In this document: positions 12,352-43,376 of the stretch, in pieces | How positions within the stretch are numbered: position 1 is the stretch's first letter | How the letters are laid out: every line of letters begins with the position of its first letter | NCBI RefSeq assembly: GCF_001649575.2 | Contig: NC_051438.1 | Span: 28,558,428-28,622,427 of the forward strand | DNA length: 64,000 nt | Reading direction: 5' to 3' | From: Kryptolebias marmoratus | Taxonomy: Eukaryota; Chordata; Actinopteri; Cyprinodontiformes; Rivulidae | Notes under the pieces: generated by a model | The model's input: only the letters and a program-made list of their open reading frames with translations | Told to the model about the DNA's origin: nothing | Database searches by the model: none | Translations under genes and position numbers: made by a program

Positions 12352-15059
12352 CTGAGAGAAATGTTTCACTTTTCAGCTGACAAACCGACGGGTGGGTTCA
12401 TATTTTTGTTTCCTTCTCCTCCTTCTGGCCACAAGACTCCAGAAGTAAGATGAAAGCCTTTAAAGCATCGGTGTGACAGATGTTAGTGACGATGGAAGCA
12501 GCTGACTGATACAGCTAGCTGTTGCTGCATTTCAATTTTCTTCTTATGACGAGGTCGCAAATTTGCTTTTCAAAGCAGACAGTGTTAAAGTTGTTAAAAT
12601 GTTGTTAAAATAACTCCAACACAATCACAAATCAAGGAGGAGTTTTTAAGATATTCCTCTCGAAAATTTTATGAATGTGTTTAAATGTAAATCACAAATA
12701 AAAGTCTTGTTAAAACAGCTGATTAGAAAAATATTAACCTTTAAATGTGGTGAGTGTTCAGCCGAAGGCAGAGGAGATTAGAAATCATCCTGTCAGCCGT
12801 TTCCTGCCCTGCTGTCCTCTGTCTGCTTGTTACTGGGGGGTAGTCGTGACTGCAGCAAAGAGAAGCTGCTCTGCAGTGCAGTTATCTCACACAAAAAGCT
12901 TCAGCGGAACAGACAGGAACACCAAAAGGAAAACACAAACCTCATCACTTCACCTGTCATGGCCTCTCATGCTGCTCTTCAAAATCAATCAATATTCTAA
13001 AACAAGTTAAGCAAAAGGCAAAGGCAAACCAAACAAACCTCCTATTTACTTATTTAATTTCTCTGTCTTGCTTAAAACCTCCTAAAGCAACCAGTGATGG
13101 AAGTCCAAATCTGAAGTTGTTGATATTTAGGCCTCTTAAGTCTAAAATGGATCTGATTTCAAATGTAGAAGTCTAATAAATTGTCAACATCTGGCAGAAA
13201 GTGAGCTGCAATGCATTATGACAGAAACTCCAGGTGTTTTGTTTTTAGCTCTGTAGCTCTTCAGGGTGATAATGTGCTCCACACAAACACAATAAACCCT
13301 GAGAGACCTGCTGCAACACCTGCCACCTGACGGGTAATTTGTATCCAGGCACGGAAAAATGAGCTGCTCTACATAAGCAGAAACCCTGGGAAACACATTC
13401 ATACAACTGGTTGGCAAACAATGTTTATTATAAACTAAAAAAAATAATACCACAGCTTTTGGTATTTCAGAGAACATGCCCAAATATTTTCACCATTTTT
13501 AATGTATTCACTACATATAAGGCTTCATTTTAATGATTATTAAGCATAGAATTTAAAACTATGCATCAAAATCATTACTGTGAAGAGGAGAGGTTGATGA
13601 AGGGTAATAAAAACCAATTAACAGTGTTACAGAGTCAGATTAGACCCTTATCAGTTGGGGACCAAACATACAATTAAGACATTTAATGTCCACCAAAGTA
13701 CAACTAATATTTCCTGACTAATTTTGACTAACTGTGAATGAAGATATATAATTATAAAACTCCTCATCCAAAGAATTTGACATTTTCTTTGGCTGGTTTC
13801 TACTCTCAGTTATATAACAAACTTTACAAATATTTTAGGTAAAACAGTAGACCTATTTTTTCTTTAAGAGCAGAATGATCTTTGTTTCTTGTCCTGAAAA
13901 TAGACACAATAAGCTTTAGCCTTGTGCTGCAGCCAGTCAACAGGAAACATTTCTCTGCTAGATGAAAAATGGATTCAACTGAATGTCAGGAAATTGCGGC
14001 AGCAAATCTCACGCCATCTGTAAAAAGATGAAAGGAAAAAAAAGAGGATTGTGCTACAACAATCTTAAAATCCACAAAAAACAACTTCAGTAACAAGACT
14101 GAAGGTTTTTCTATAGATCTATGAGACAAACATGGTCAGAATTAAAAATTTATTTAAAAAAAAGGTCTGAAGAATCATTTAAAAATAAAATCAAAGTGGA
14201 CTCACTGCTGTGAAGAGTGACTGAATGCAGATTTTTAAAGGCCTTTTAGTTTTTTAAACAGTAACAGCTGAAAAAAGACTAAATGAAATTAGTATATTTG
14301 AACGTAACACATGTTATTCTGTGGTTTTATTCCCAGTTATGATGTTGTCTTGTTGTTCATCGTTCTTTATTGCTCGTTAAGTTTCACTGATGTTGTTAGG
14401 CTGCAATATTAATATTTATCTTCACCCCAGATAACAAATATGAAACTGTAACCTGATTAAATGTCATTATGTGTTTGTAAGGGACGTGTTTCCTGCTGCT
14501 TATAAATCATATTAAACCAATAACATCCTGGAGCGCTTCGGGGGGATTTTAGTCCTGAGGCAGCAGCGGCGTTCTTCCACCGATCGGATGCAGGCAGATT
14601 CAGAGTTTTACCGTTTGGTGCACACGTCCTTTATGATGCTCGAGTTGTTGGATAATCCTTTTAATCTGTCCTCATGAGACACACTGACCCTGCCATCTGC
14701 AGTCATTAGACCTGTTCGGACTATTCTTACTGTAAATAAGAGTTTAAGACATTTTAAATATGTTTTAATTTTACAATCTCATGATAAAAGCAGTTATTCA
14801 ATCTGCTATAAAAGGGAAGTCATTTATATTTGGTGTCATGACTGGTTGACCTTTGTTTCCTCATCACAACCTCTCAGGTGTAACGAACAGAGCATCTTTA
14901 TTGATGACTTTAAGTCAGGAATAGTTTTAAAATAAAAAGCCCAGCTCTCCTTAAATAAATGCATATCACCCACTACCTTTCATGTCAGAGTTTTTAACTG
15001 GAACCATTTTGGTGAAACCTTGAAAATAACACGTCTTATGTCATATTGCACTTCCGGAG

Positions 15060-15290
15060 TGAATCAGCTGTTAATTTTGGCTCAATATCTGTTAAATTAT
15101 CTGAGTTGCAGCCATTTCTGCGTTGGATAATGTTGATTAGCTGTGGCAGCCATCTTGAATCTGGTTGACTCCAAAAGGTAATCAGCTGCAGATGTACGTA
15201 CAATGATTATTTTCTGCAAGCTTTATTTACATTTGTCCAGTGGCTCATGAGATATTTCTCTAACAGACAGACCCATTATTGCCCACTTGT
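15060..15290 (-). repeat. Dispersed repeat, copy A (CAAGATGGCNGCCACAGC family)
   Basis: Read on the minus strand, the order AAATATCTCATGA ... AATCATT ... ACATCTGCAGCTGATTA ... TTCAAGATGGCTGCCACAGC parallels the plus-strand sequence at 33063-33182. No ORF and no recognisable ends. A more decayed relative may lie at 53035-53130 (ATTCAAAATGGCTGCAACA). The stretch 12400-15060 between this repeat and the MITE shows nothing identifiable. Confidence 0.5.
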
Positions 15291-16102
15291 TGCCTTCTGG
15301 CGGGGGACAGTAAGGGAGGATTTGGGATGGAGGTGGGTTGCCAGGTTTTTGCAGAAGTAGAAGAAGTATGCAGGAAAAGCGGTTTAAACCGAGCACTGTT
15401 TTTGACTGAATGGATTAAAGACAAACAGCTGATCTGATCAGCTTCATGTAACAAATATTGAAGCCAAACTGAACTTTGTGACCAGTTTAATTCTGTAGAT
15501 CCTCTGAATGGCATTAGCTTAGCCACCAGCACTTCTGTAAGGAACATTTCTTATAAAAAAAATACACCCTTAGTCTCAGAGACTCCAGGGTTTTGTCTTT
15601 TTACAGCTGGAAATGTTCATGCTTGTAGGATTAAACAGTTTTTTTTCTTTTGTTTTTCCAAAAAGCTTTTAGTCGGTGCTGATTCAGATGCATGTTGATA
15701 ACTTTGCACCTCTTTCCTGCAGTTTTGATTTTTTCCGTAACCACACATTTTTGCTGACAGTTTTGTCATCACAACTTTATGTTTCTGATGTGTGATTACA
15801 GGCCTGACATTTTTATTTCCCTCTATATTTGTCTCTTTCTTTTACTCCCCATATTTTGCTTCAGCCTCCTCACTTCAGATGGATGCCTTTCCTGAGACAA
15901 GTTTTCCCAAGTGGCTCTACGGTCTTGCTCAAAGGGGAATTGCTCATTTGCATTTAAATTGTGACATTTAATTTACGACACCCATAACAGCAACAAGTGA
16001 AAGATTACTTGATCGTGTAGCCAACAGACAACCAAGCAAAGATTTACAAATTCTTGACAGGATCTGGGATAGAAAATATGTGAGTAAATTTTCAAGAAAA
16101 CA

Positions 16103-17127
16103 TACAACCCCATTTCTAACAAAATGGTACATTGTGTAAAATGTAGAATTATCGGATTTGCCAAGCTCATAAACCCATATTTTATTTACAATGGACCACA
16201 ATAAACATATCAAATGTCAAAACTAAGAAATTGCCCCATATTTTAAAAAGGGTAATATTGATTTCGATGGCAACAACACATCTCACAAAAGTTGAAGTGG
16301 GCAACAAAAGGCTGTAAAAGCAAGTGGTACAAATAAGAAACAGCTGGAGGAGCATTTTGCAACTAGTTAGGATAACTGGCAACAGGTCAGAAAGAGGACT
16401 GGGTGTAAAAAGAGCATTTTAGTGTCTGATTGTCCCAGAAGTAAAGATGGGCAGAGGTTCACCAGTCTGGTAAAAACTGTGTCCAAAATAATGGAACAAT
16501 TTCAGAACAATGTTCCTCAAGAAAAAATTAGGAAGATTTTGAATATCACATTATCTACAGTTCATAATAGATCAAAGGTCAAAGGTCAAGGCTGGTTCTG
16601 GTTCTGGTTCTGGTTCTGCTCAGGAACACTGTCTGTAAACACAGTTCACCGTGCCATCCACAAACGCTGCTTAAAGCTCTATCAGGCAAAGAAGAAGCCA
16701 GATGTGAACAGATGTGTCTCCTCTGGACCAAAGAGGAGAACTGTTCTGAGGTCAGCCTGCCTCTCTGATGGTATGGGGGTGCATTAGTGTCATGTCTAGA
16801 CAAAGGCACCATCAATGCAGAACCGTATATACAGGTTTTGGAACAACATAAGCTGTCATCCAGCAAAAAAGACCCAGGACTGTTGAACAGCTGGAACCCT
16901 CCATCAAACCAGAATGGGGCAACAGTCGCTCTAAAACCTCCAGCAGCTGCTCTCCTCAGGTCCAGATGTTTACAGACTGATGGGAGAAGAAGAGGAGATG
17001 CTGCACACCTTTTCTTAAATGATACAATTTCTTGGTTTAAAAATGTATGATGTTTACTGTGTTCCATTGCATTTTGTTTTATTTACATTTTAAACAATGC
17101 CCCAACTATTTTAGAACTGGGTTTGTA
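16103..17127 (+). mobile_element. Degenerate mariner/Tc1-like transposon, copy 1
   Basis: The ends TACAACCCCATTTCTAAC and (reverse complement of the right end) TACAAACCCAGTTCTAAA form an inverted repeat of about 45 bases, flanked by TA, the target preferred by the Tc1/mariner superfamily. The interior keeps fragments of a transposase: a helix-turn-helix-like FQNNVPQEKIRKILNITLST near 16500-16560, then LYQAKKKPDVNRCVSS and a DGMGVH segment ending at 16787. Stops and frameshifts break it. The same fragments occur in the copy at 55241-56039 and the leading part at 17946-18170. Confidence 0.75.
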
Positions 17128-17417
17128 CAGTGCATCAGTGGTGAAGTTCAGTTTAACAACCTAAGAACTAATTCACCAAAAATACAACCTAAAATGCAAA
17201 CAGAGATAAAAGGGATTTTAAGGATCACTGCAAATAAAAGTAAATGTTTATTGCATCTGTAGATATACAGTGCGCCCAACCTTTGACACTGTTAAAAATT
17301 TAGATTTTCACGAGAGCATTAGCAGCTGTTCTGAAATGTGTTGCTGTGGCAAGAAATGCAAACGAGTCAAGTGACTTTCTCTGCTTGGAAACTGCAGCCA
17401 GCCCATGCATAGTAGGC

Positions 17418-17612
17418 CTATAAATAGTCTTGCATTACTCTCCACTGTGGTTTATAGGCAGCCTGCACTGCAGTCACGACTGCCCCCAAACACAGCCAGA
17501 ATGAGGCTACGGCAGCTGCTCTCCCCCTACCTTCCTCTGTCTGCAGTCACGGGATGTTCCTGCGTCAGAGCCAGGCTTTACAAGCTCTGCTGATCATCAC
17601 AACCGTATACGG
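17418..17612 (+). promoter_or_regulatory. Isolated TATA-box promoter candidate with a 30-codon ORF
   Basis: CTATAAATAG at about 17418-17428 is a near-consensus TATA box. About 80 bases later an ATG at 17501 with A at -3 opens MRLRQLLSPYLPLSAVTGCS... and ends at TGA after 30 codons; a donor-like ACG|GTAATC follows near 17612. A TTACGTCA element lies at about 17653. The peptide is not recognised and the whole may be a non-coding transcript start or chance. Confidence 0.25.
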
Positions 17613-17945
17613 TAATCCTTTGAGCTCCCTGCACACCCTTACATCATGGAGAATTACGTCACACACCGGTGACGACACACTTCAAATTCTGTATCCTCTC
17701 TGCTATTATGAACCTCCAGCATGAGGGAGGGAGGCAGAAAGATGGGTGTGATGAATTTAGCTCATGAACTGCCCCCCTGTGGAGGATCCAGTAGCAATCA
17801 GTTTTCATTATCCTGCTCTGGCGTCATGTTGTGTTTTGTAACAGTGTTATATATGGCTGTAGGTGGGCGCATTAACTTAAGTTTGCTCACACTAACCAAA
17901 GTAAATAGTGCAGCTGGCAGATATTTACTGTGCAGGATGTATATC

Positions 17946-18170
17946 ATGCACCCAATTCTGAAAACATTAATGTTGCTTAAAATGGAAATAAAACAGAATG
18001 CAAAGATTTATAAATTTAATAAACTCATACTGTATTCACAATGGAACATCATAAACATATTAAATGGTAAAGCCAAGAAAATGATCCATGTTTTGGAAAA
18101 AAATAAGGCAATTTTGCAGCAACACCTCTAAACATGTTGGTACAGGGCCAAGTTTCCATACTGTGAAGTA
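17946..18170 (+). mobile_element. Partial mariner/Tc1-like element, copy 3
   Basis: The order CCCAATTCTGAAAAC ... AAATAAAACAGAATGCAAAG ... TATTCACAATGGAACATC ... GCAGCAACACCTC parallels the left ends of the elements at 16103 and 55241. Truncated on the right. From here to 20937 no gene or clear repeat was seen apart from AT-rich sequence. Confidence 0.6.
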
Positions 18171-20937
18171 TCCCCTCTTCTCCTAACCCCTTCACAGTCC
18201 CCACAAAAATGCCTATATTGCTCATATTAATGTTCTCTGAGCTAAAGCATTTTAATATTTTATTCAGCTAGTTTACAGATGTGTAATTAGAAAAGCTTGA
18301 TTATGAAACAAAAAGCTTTGCAGTTTTCCTTTGATGTGACTTTCATCAGGTCTGAAGATACAATTCAAACCAGATTATTCAATTATATCTTTATTTTAGA
18401 TTTAAATGGTAATGTTTCTGACCTTATAAGAGAAAACAGGATTTGTGTTTCATGATAATCTCCTAAGAATGTGCCTCTCTCTGTCCTCAGGCTGAACTGC
18501 TGTCAGTTAACATGAAATTATTTCCAGGTCAAAATACATCTGGGTTAAAGCAGCAGAGCAAAATGTTGCTTCAGAAAACCTTGAGTCATGTCTTAATTAA
18601 ATTACATTAAAAATGTTATTTTATAAATCTTTACTCATATGTGTCATCTAAAATAGTTTCTCCTGAGAGCAGAAGTAAAATCAGTTTCAACCAAACCCAC
18701 GTTTTGTTTTATGGGTTTAATAATCCATCCACCACAGAAACATTTGTTTGGTAAATGTAAGTCAAGGTCTGGAGACAAGCAGTTATTTAACAACAAAAGA
18801 GGCTTACAGACTTTTGTAGAATCAGTTGTTGGTTTTCTGCATGAAATTAGGGTTTACAACCCAAAAAAACTCTTTTATTTGTAAAGTAATTCTGCACATA
18901 ACGCTTGGCAAGAAGTCTTTTGATGCTGTCATCCAAATACCTGCTGGGTTTTGTTTCACTAAATTTTCCAAACTGATGTTCTGAAATTCGACAGAACAGG
19001 TTACCAGGAACAGATTAAGATCCACAAGAACTTATTTTTTATTTGTTTTCAGACACTATTTTCCATGAAGAAGACAAACATGCTTCATGAACGTTATGAC
19101 AGTGATTTTCTGAAGCTTTGTAAATAACTAAATAAAACTTAAAAGTCTGCAAAGATCTGGTTGTTGTTTGTTAATTTATTGTTTCCAAAGTAGCACTTTT
19201 AACTTCACAGCTTTCCTAATTTTGGTTGTTGTTTACTTTCAGTCACTGTTTGGAAGCATGCATCTTTCTGAACCTGCTGTGAACAAATCTAAATTTCTGC
19301 ATTTGCACATTAAAATTCACGGGAGCTCCTTCTTCTCTCTGCTGCACATCTAAGCTGGAGTGAAGCAGTCGGTTCTCGATGATCAACTAAAGATAAATGT
19401 TTAAATCAGGAGCAGAAATGCTGCTTGGTATATTTTACAAACATATCTTTTATGCAAAACAATAAAACTGCCGCTTAAATTTTCTGCTATAAAGACAGAA
19501 GCTAATGCAGTCGGGTGTAATTTACACAACAAGCTAATGCGTAAAATGTGGAGACATGCACATTTACTGTAAATATCAGATGTTTACCAACTTCTGTCCT
19601 AAAAAAGGAGTCCAGCTAAACTGCTCCAACTACCCTTTCCTTTTGTCAATATAATCAAAAAATGACTCAGGTTTGGTCAAAGTTAAATGAGTTAATTAAG
19701 AGGAGCGACAGAGCCCTGCATTAGACTGTAGTAAACAAGATAACACTAAGGTTTATACAATGTGAAACTGGCTATAAACTTTGATTTATCCTGTCAAAGT
19801 GATGGCAGTCAGTGCCACAGTTCTTAATGTGGAAATATTTATATTTGCTGCTTAATGCATCATGATGGTGGACTGCAACACAAAACTGACTCCAGCCCAA
19901 AGAGGCAGAAATTATTTTATTATACAGTTCAATCAGTCAAACAATGCTGAAAAGCTGAATCAAACTAGAAAAACAGTGACTGAACATCATTTGCAGCTTT
20001 TATCTATTTTACAGCTTGTTTCAATCCTTCACAATAAAAGTCTCTAAAACATATAATGAGCACAGACTTCCAAATACTGTCAACACTCCTGGTGGTCAAC
20101 GCTGCAGTATCTGTTTTACTGAATAATGTAAGCTACTTTTACAAGCCTTGGATGTTTAGAGACATTTTTTAAGGGTTAGCACTCAGTGTATTTGTTTCAG
20201 ATTCTTATTCTGAAAGATTAAAACAAGTTTCTGCTGCAGCAGCAGTAAAATAAAAACACTCCTCAGTCTGGTTCAGCTAAAATACTGCATCTTATTTTGT
20301 AGTTAACCCAGTAAAAGGGCACCCATAACCCTTAGATATGATAATAATAGCCTAATAAGAAATGAAACAAATAAAGTTAGGTTCAGGAGCACAGCAGGGC
20401 TTTTTTTCCAACATTGTGATTTTTTTTTAAAATAAATTTTATACTTTAATCTCAAAACTTATAAACAAAACAACCTTCCTTCTCAGTTATTTTTTTTTTC
20501 TTTTTAATGATCCTAATATGTTGTTGTAAATGTCCCTACAGCTCTGTGATCATTTCCAAAAGGAAGCTGGGAACGTAAGACAAAAAAACTCATTTCAAGA
20601 TCCATCTTTCCTGTCCTAAATGTGGACATTTAGACAAGGAAAGAAAAAATACTTTAGTAGCTGACTCATATATTAGATCTTTTTGATTCTCACAAACACC
20701 TGAACATACCAGAAAGCCCTGCTGAGCTAAAGAGAAAACATCCCACATGGTAGAAAAAAGAAAGAAAGTTGCTTCAAGATGTGAAGTTTCAATTTGCACC
20801 TGACAGAGACAGCTTATTGAAAGGAGAAATGACCTTTCAGTGAGATGGATTTTTCAGGTGTGAGCTCAGAAATCCCACAGAAGATTAAAAAGAGCCCGTG
20901 CTGCAGACCCCGACCCTGCAGCCGGCGCAGCGGGTGT

Positions 20938-40580
<19,643 letters not shown>

Positions 40581-41003
40581 GGCTGCTGCTGACAGGAAAC
40601 AATGTAACAATGGAGTGAAAGCACTGCTAAACCAAAATAAGTCTCTGTGGGTTTGTCATGAAAGCACGGCCATGTTAAAACAGTGTTTTCAAGTTAGGCT
40701 GTGATTGTTATAATAAGCACTTATGTTAATATAAAACATTTAACCTGCTCTGAAACACAGCCGAGGCTCTCTACCTGCCTGAAGTGGTATCATTTTGTGG
40801 TTGTTAACTCCTCTTAATTAACTGAATACTTTTTGACTAACATCTAATCATCCTGGCACTTCCATACCCTCACACTATCCAAAACAACTAATTTTATCCA
40901 TTATAAGACATGACATGTTTGTCTTATGGCTTTAACACATAAAATCAAGGAGAACAAATATGTCTACCTGTTTCAGTCTGTGTACGATCCCCAGCAAGGT
41001 GTG

Positions 41004-41128
41004 TAATCCCTCTGTCCTACTCACCAATCCAACTTCAGATGTCTGAGAAGAGAAAAGGGATTACTCGGATGGTTTTAAATGGTCATGTGTGGACATAAGC
41101 CTGCGTCCAATTACAAACAGCGGGATTA
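41004..41128 (-). promoter_or_regulatory. pde6a: pde6a promoter and non-coding first exon candidate with CRX-type sites
   Basis: Coding exon 1 is preceded by an acceptor (TTTCCTGTCAG, AG at 40590-40589), so a non-coding exon lies upstream. A donor GGATTG|GTGAGTAGG sits at 41025/41024 and a TTTAAAA box at about 41075-41082, which fits a start near 41045. GGATTA/TAATCC, the core site of the photoreceptor factors CRX/OTX, occurs three times, at 41004-41009, 41058-41063 and 41123-41128. This is the arrangement expected of a rod gene promoter; activity is inferred. Confidence 0.5.
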
Positions 41129-42292
41129 CAAAACCCACCAATGTTTAATGACTCTTTTAGACATTCTTTTCTATGTTCCACAGCAAGATTTGTAGCACCA
41201 GGACTTCCTTACAGGAGCATGAAAAACACTAAGTAAACAGTTGATTATTTGAAATTTTAATAATTAAGTATTCAGATATGTACATGTCACTATAACAGGA
41301 AACGGCATCTGTAATTTAATAAATCACTGAAGATTGGCTGTGTTGATGCTTGTTTGATCACAGATTTGTGTTTGAAAAGTGGTGTTCTCCTAAGAAAAGT
41401 TGAGAAAGAGAAAATAAATCTTATTGTCTTATTATTTAGAGCATGATATTCCTTTTTTCTGATTGGTTGGAGTACAACATGTTACTTCATAAAATGGTGA
41501 GCTGTAGGAATCTGTTTTAGTTTAGAGGTGTTTTGAGTCATATATAAGACACCCATATGAAGAAAATCATAATATCAAATACAGACAATGTAATGTACAC
41601 TTACAGAGCATGCTGTCTTTTCTGAATATGGACATATAAAAATGTGATGTAAAAGGTATAACATTGCATTAATGACCGAAAGCTAATCTGCCCACTTATT
41701 AAAAATGTTAAAAAGTTCAGTTTTGCACATAGATAAACAATAACAGTGCTGAATTACAAAACTCCATAATATCAATGTTTATGAAATTTACACATAGGCA
41801 TATTTTATTTAACTTCTTTTCAATAATTTTTTAATAATGTATTGAATGTCTTCTGCATCCATCAGGGGGCGCTGCTGCAGCACCCTCTGAACCCCTATTT
41901 CCCATAGCCTTGAATAGGTCCCAAAAACTGGTTTCAGATTTTTCTCAATTTCTGAGCATTTGCAAAAGTCACGTTAGAATACTATTATATACGTAAAAAG
42001 AGGTTTGAACAAGTTATTTTACTGTTATAAATTAATTTAGTTGAGTTTGAATACATTTTGGTCGTAAAGTAAAGCTTTTAATAGATTAATAACTCAAATA
42101 TACGACAAACAACTCTCCAAAAAAAGAAAAAGAACAATCTAGAAAGTTACAGTTAGTGATAATTATTTCTAAGAAGCCTATAGTTTTGTATTTCCACCTG
42201 TATTTTTGAGAAAATCGTGGTTAATGTGACACAAACCCGTGTCGAAAATAAACTTCCAGCACTGACCATGTTTACTGGCTCAGCAAACGACG

Positions 42293-42434
42293 TGACGCAA
42301 TGACGTTCCGTGCTACGTCATGACGCAAGGAGTGACAGACTGACGTTAAATGAATGCACGGCAGAATAAAGCTGAACCTTCGGAGCGTAACGTCGGTAAA
42401 ACTTTGTGAAGGAGGCTTATTCGAGCGCAGGTCG
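42293..42434 (+). promoter_or_regulatory. slc26a2: slc26a2 promoter and first-exon candidate with TGACG cluster
   Basis: TGACG (or its complement) occurs five times in 56 bases: 42293, 42301, 42316 (as CGTCA), 42321 and 42341. Two are TGACGCAA, a CRE half joined to a C/EBP half. A donor-like GTCG|GTAACT follows at 42434/42435. The coding exon is preceded by an acceptor (GTGTTTTCCAG, about 43312-43322), so a 5' non-coding exon is expected here. The spacer to the pde6a start is only about 1.25 kb. Confidence 0.45.
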
Positions 42435-43376
42435 GTAACTTTACACGTTAAAGTTGATGTTTCCTCCGCAGAGAAGCGTTTTGTCTCCTTTATTGTCTAA
42501 AGTCCGAAGTTTCCGGTGTTGTCCACGTTGACATCTTGTTTACAAAGGTGCTCATTCATGGCTCAGTCCACTGAGTTAGATTACAGTCAGATAAGAGAAG
42601 AGACATGACAAAACGCCTTTTATTTTTTGATCAGAGCTTTATCTGGTTTTAAGCCGTAGGTCTTGGAGTATTTTCCGTGGAAAACACTCCAGGAAATTTG
42701 AACAGTCTGTTCACTGCAGGGATAATCTGATTAACAAATCACCATCATCATGACCTCTAATGAGGAAGAAAAGAAGCTAAGTTTAAAAAACAAACCTACA
42801 GTACAGTAGAATTTAATGTTTGTGGTCAAAATAAAAGTTCTTTTAAATTCTACCTGTAGATCTTGACCTGCTAAGATGTACAAATGTTATCTTTCTGGGT
42901 TTCTGATACCATAGACTGTCATCAAGTCTGATAAATGTGTTGTTATTAGAAATCCACAAACTTAATACGCCCAACTCATGACCTATATATCATGACTGTG
43001 CAAGAGTATCTTTTAATTGTTTTCCTCATTCCTGCTTACAGTACTTTGTCCTTGCTTAGGCTGATATCAGCTTTTAAAAATGGTTTTTGTTCGTGTATGT
43101 GGGAGACCTGATGTGTATGTTATCTGCACTGGGGTTTGATTTTAAAAGGAGGAAATTCCTGGTAAAATACCACGGATGAAGATTATTATCCACGTCCAAC
43201 AATGTGATTTCCTTCCTGCTTCTCTGCTGTGCTCCTTATTCCAGAAACAATCAGTTTCCAACAAGGCCTCAGAGTACTGATATGTTTTTTAGATTCCAGT
43301 AATATCTTCATGTGTTTTCCAGGTGCCTAGTTGCAGGTTTGATTTCTGATCTTTGTCTCCACTAACATCCAGACAC

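Noticed and set aside
12290..12400. Plus-strand exon (FARINNSISSDSGRSKDI...)
   Set aside because: Acceptor is weak and the opposite strand has a better exon-like reading of the same bases; neither has protein support.
12747..13010. 87-codon plus-strand ORF
   Set aside because: No splice signals, no recognisable domain, composition like non-coding sequence.
16579..17067. 162-codon minus-strand ORF
   Set aside because: It is the antisense of mariner-like transposase remnants.
40581..40610. Upstream extension of the pde6a first coding exon
   Set aside because: It begins at a TTG and runs through a splice acceptor (TTTCCTGTCAG). The ATG at 40578-40580 matches the family N-terminus.
43353..43376. 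Upstream extension of the slc26a2 frame as the true start
   Set aside because: The codon at 43353 is TTG, not ATG. The first ATG in frame is 43377, after a splice acceptor and untranslated leader.
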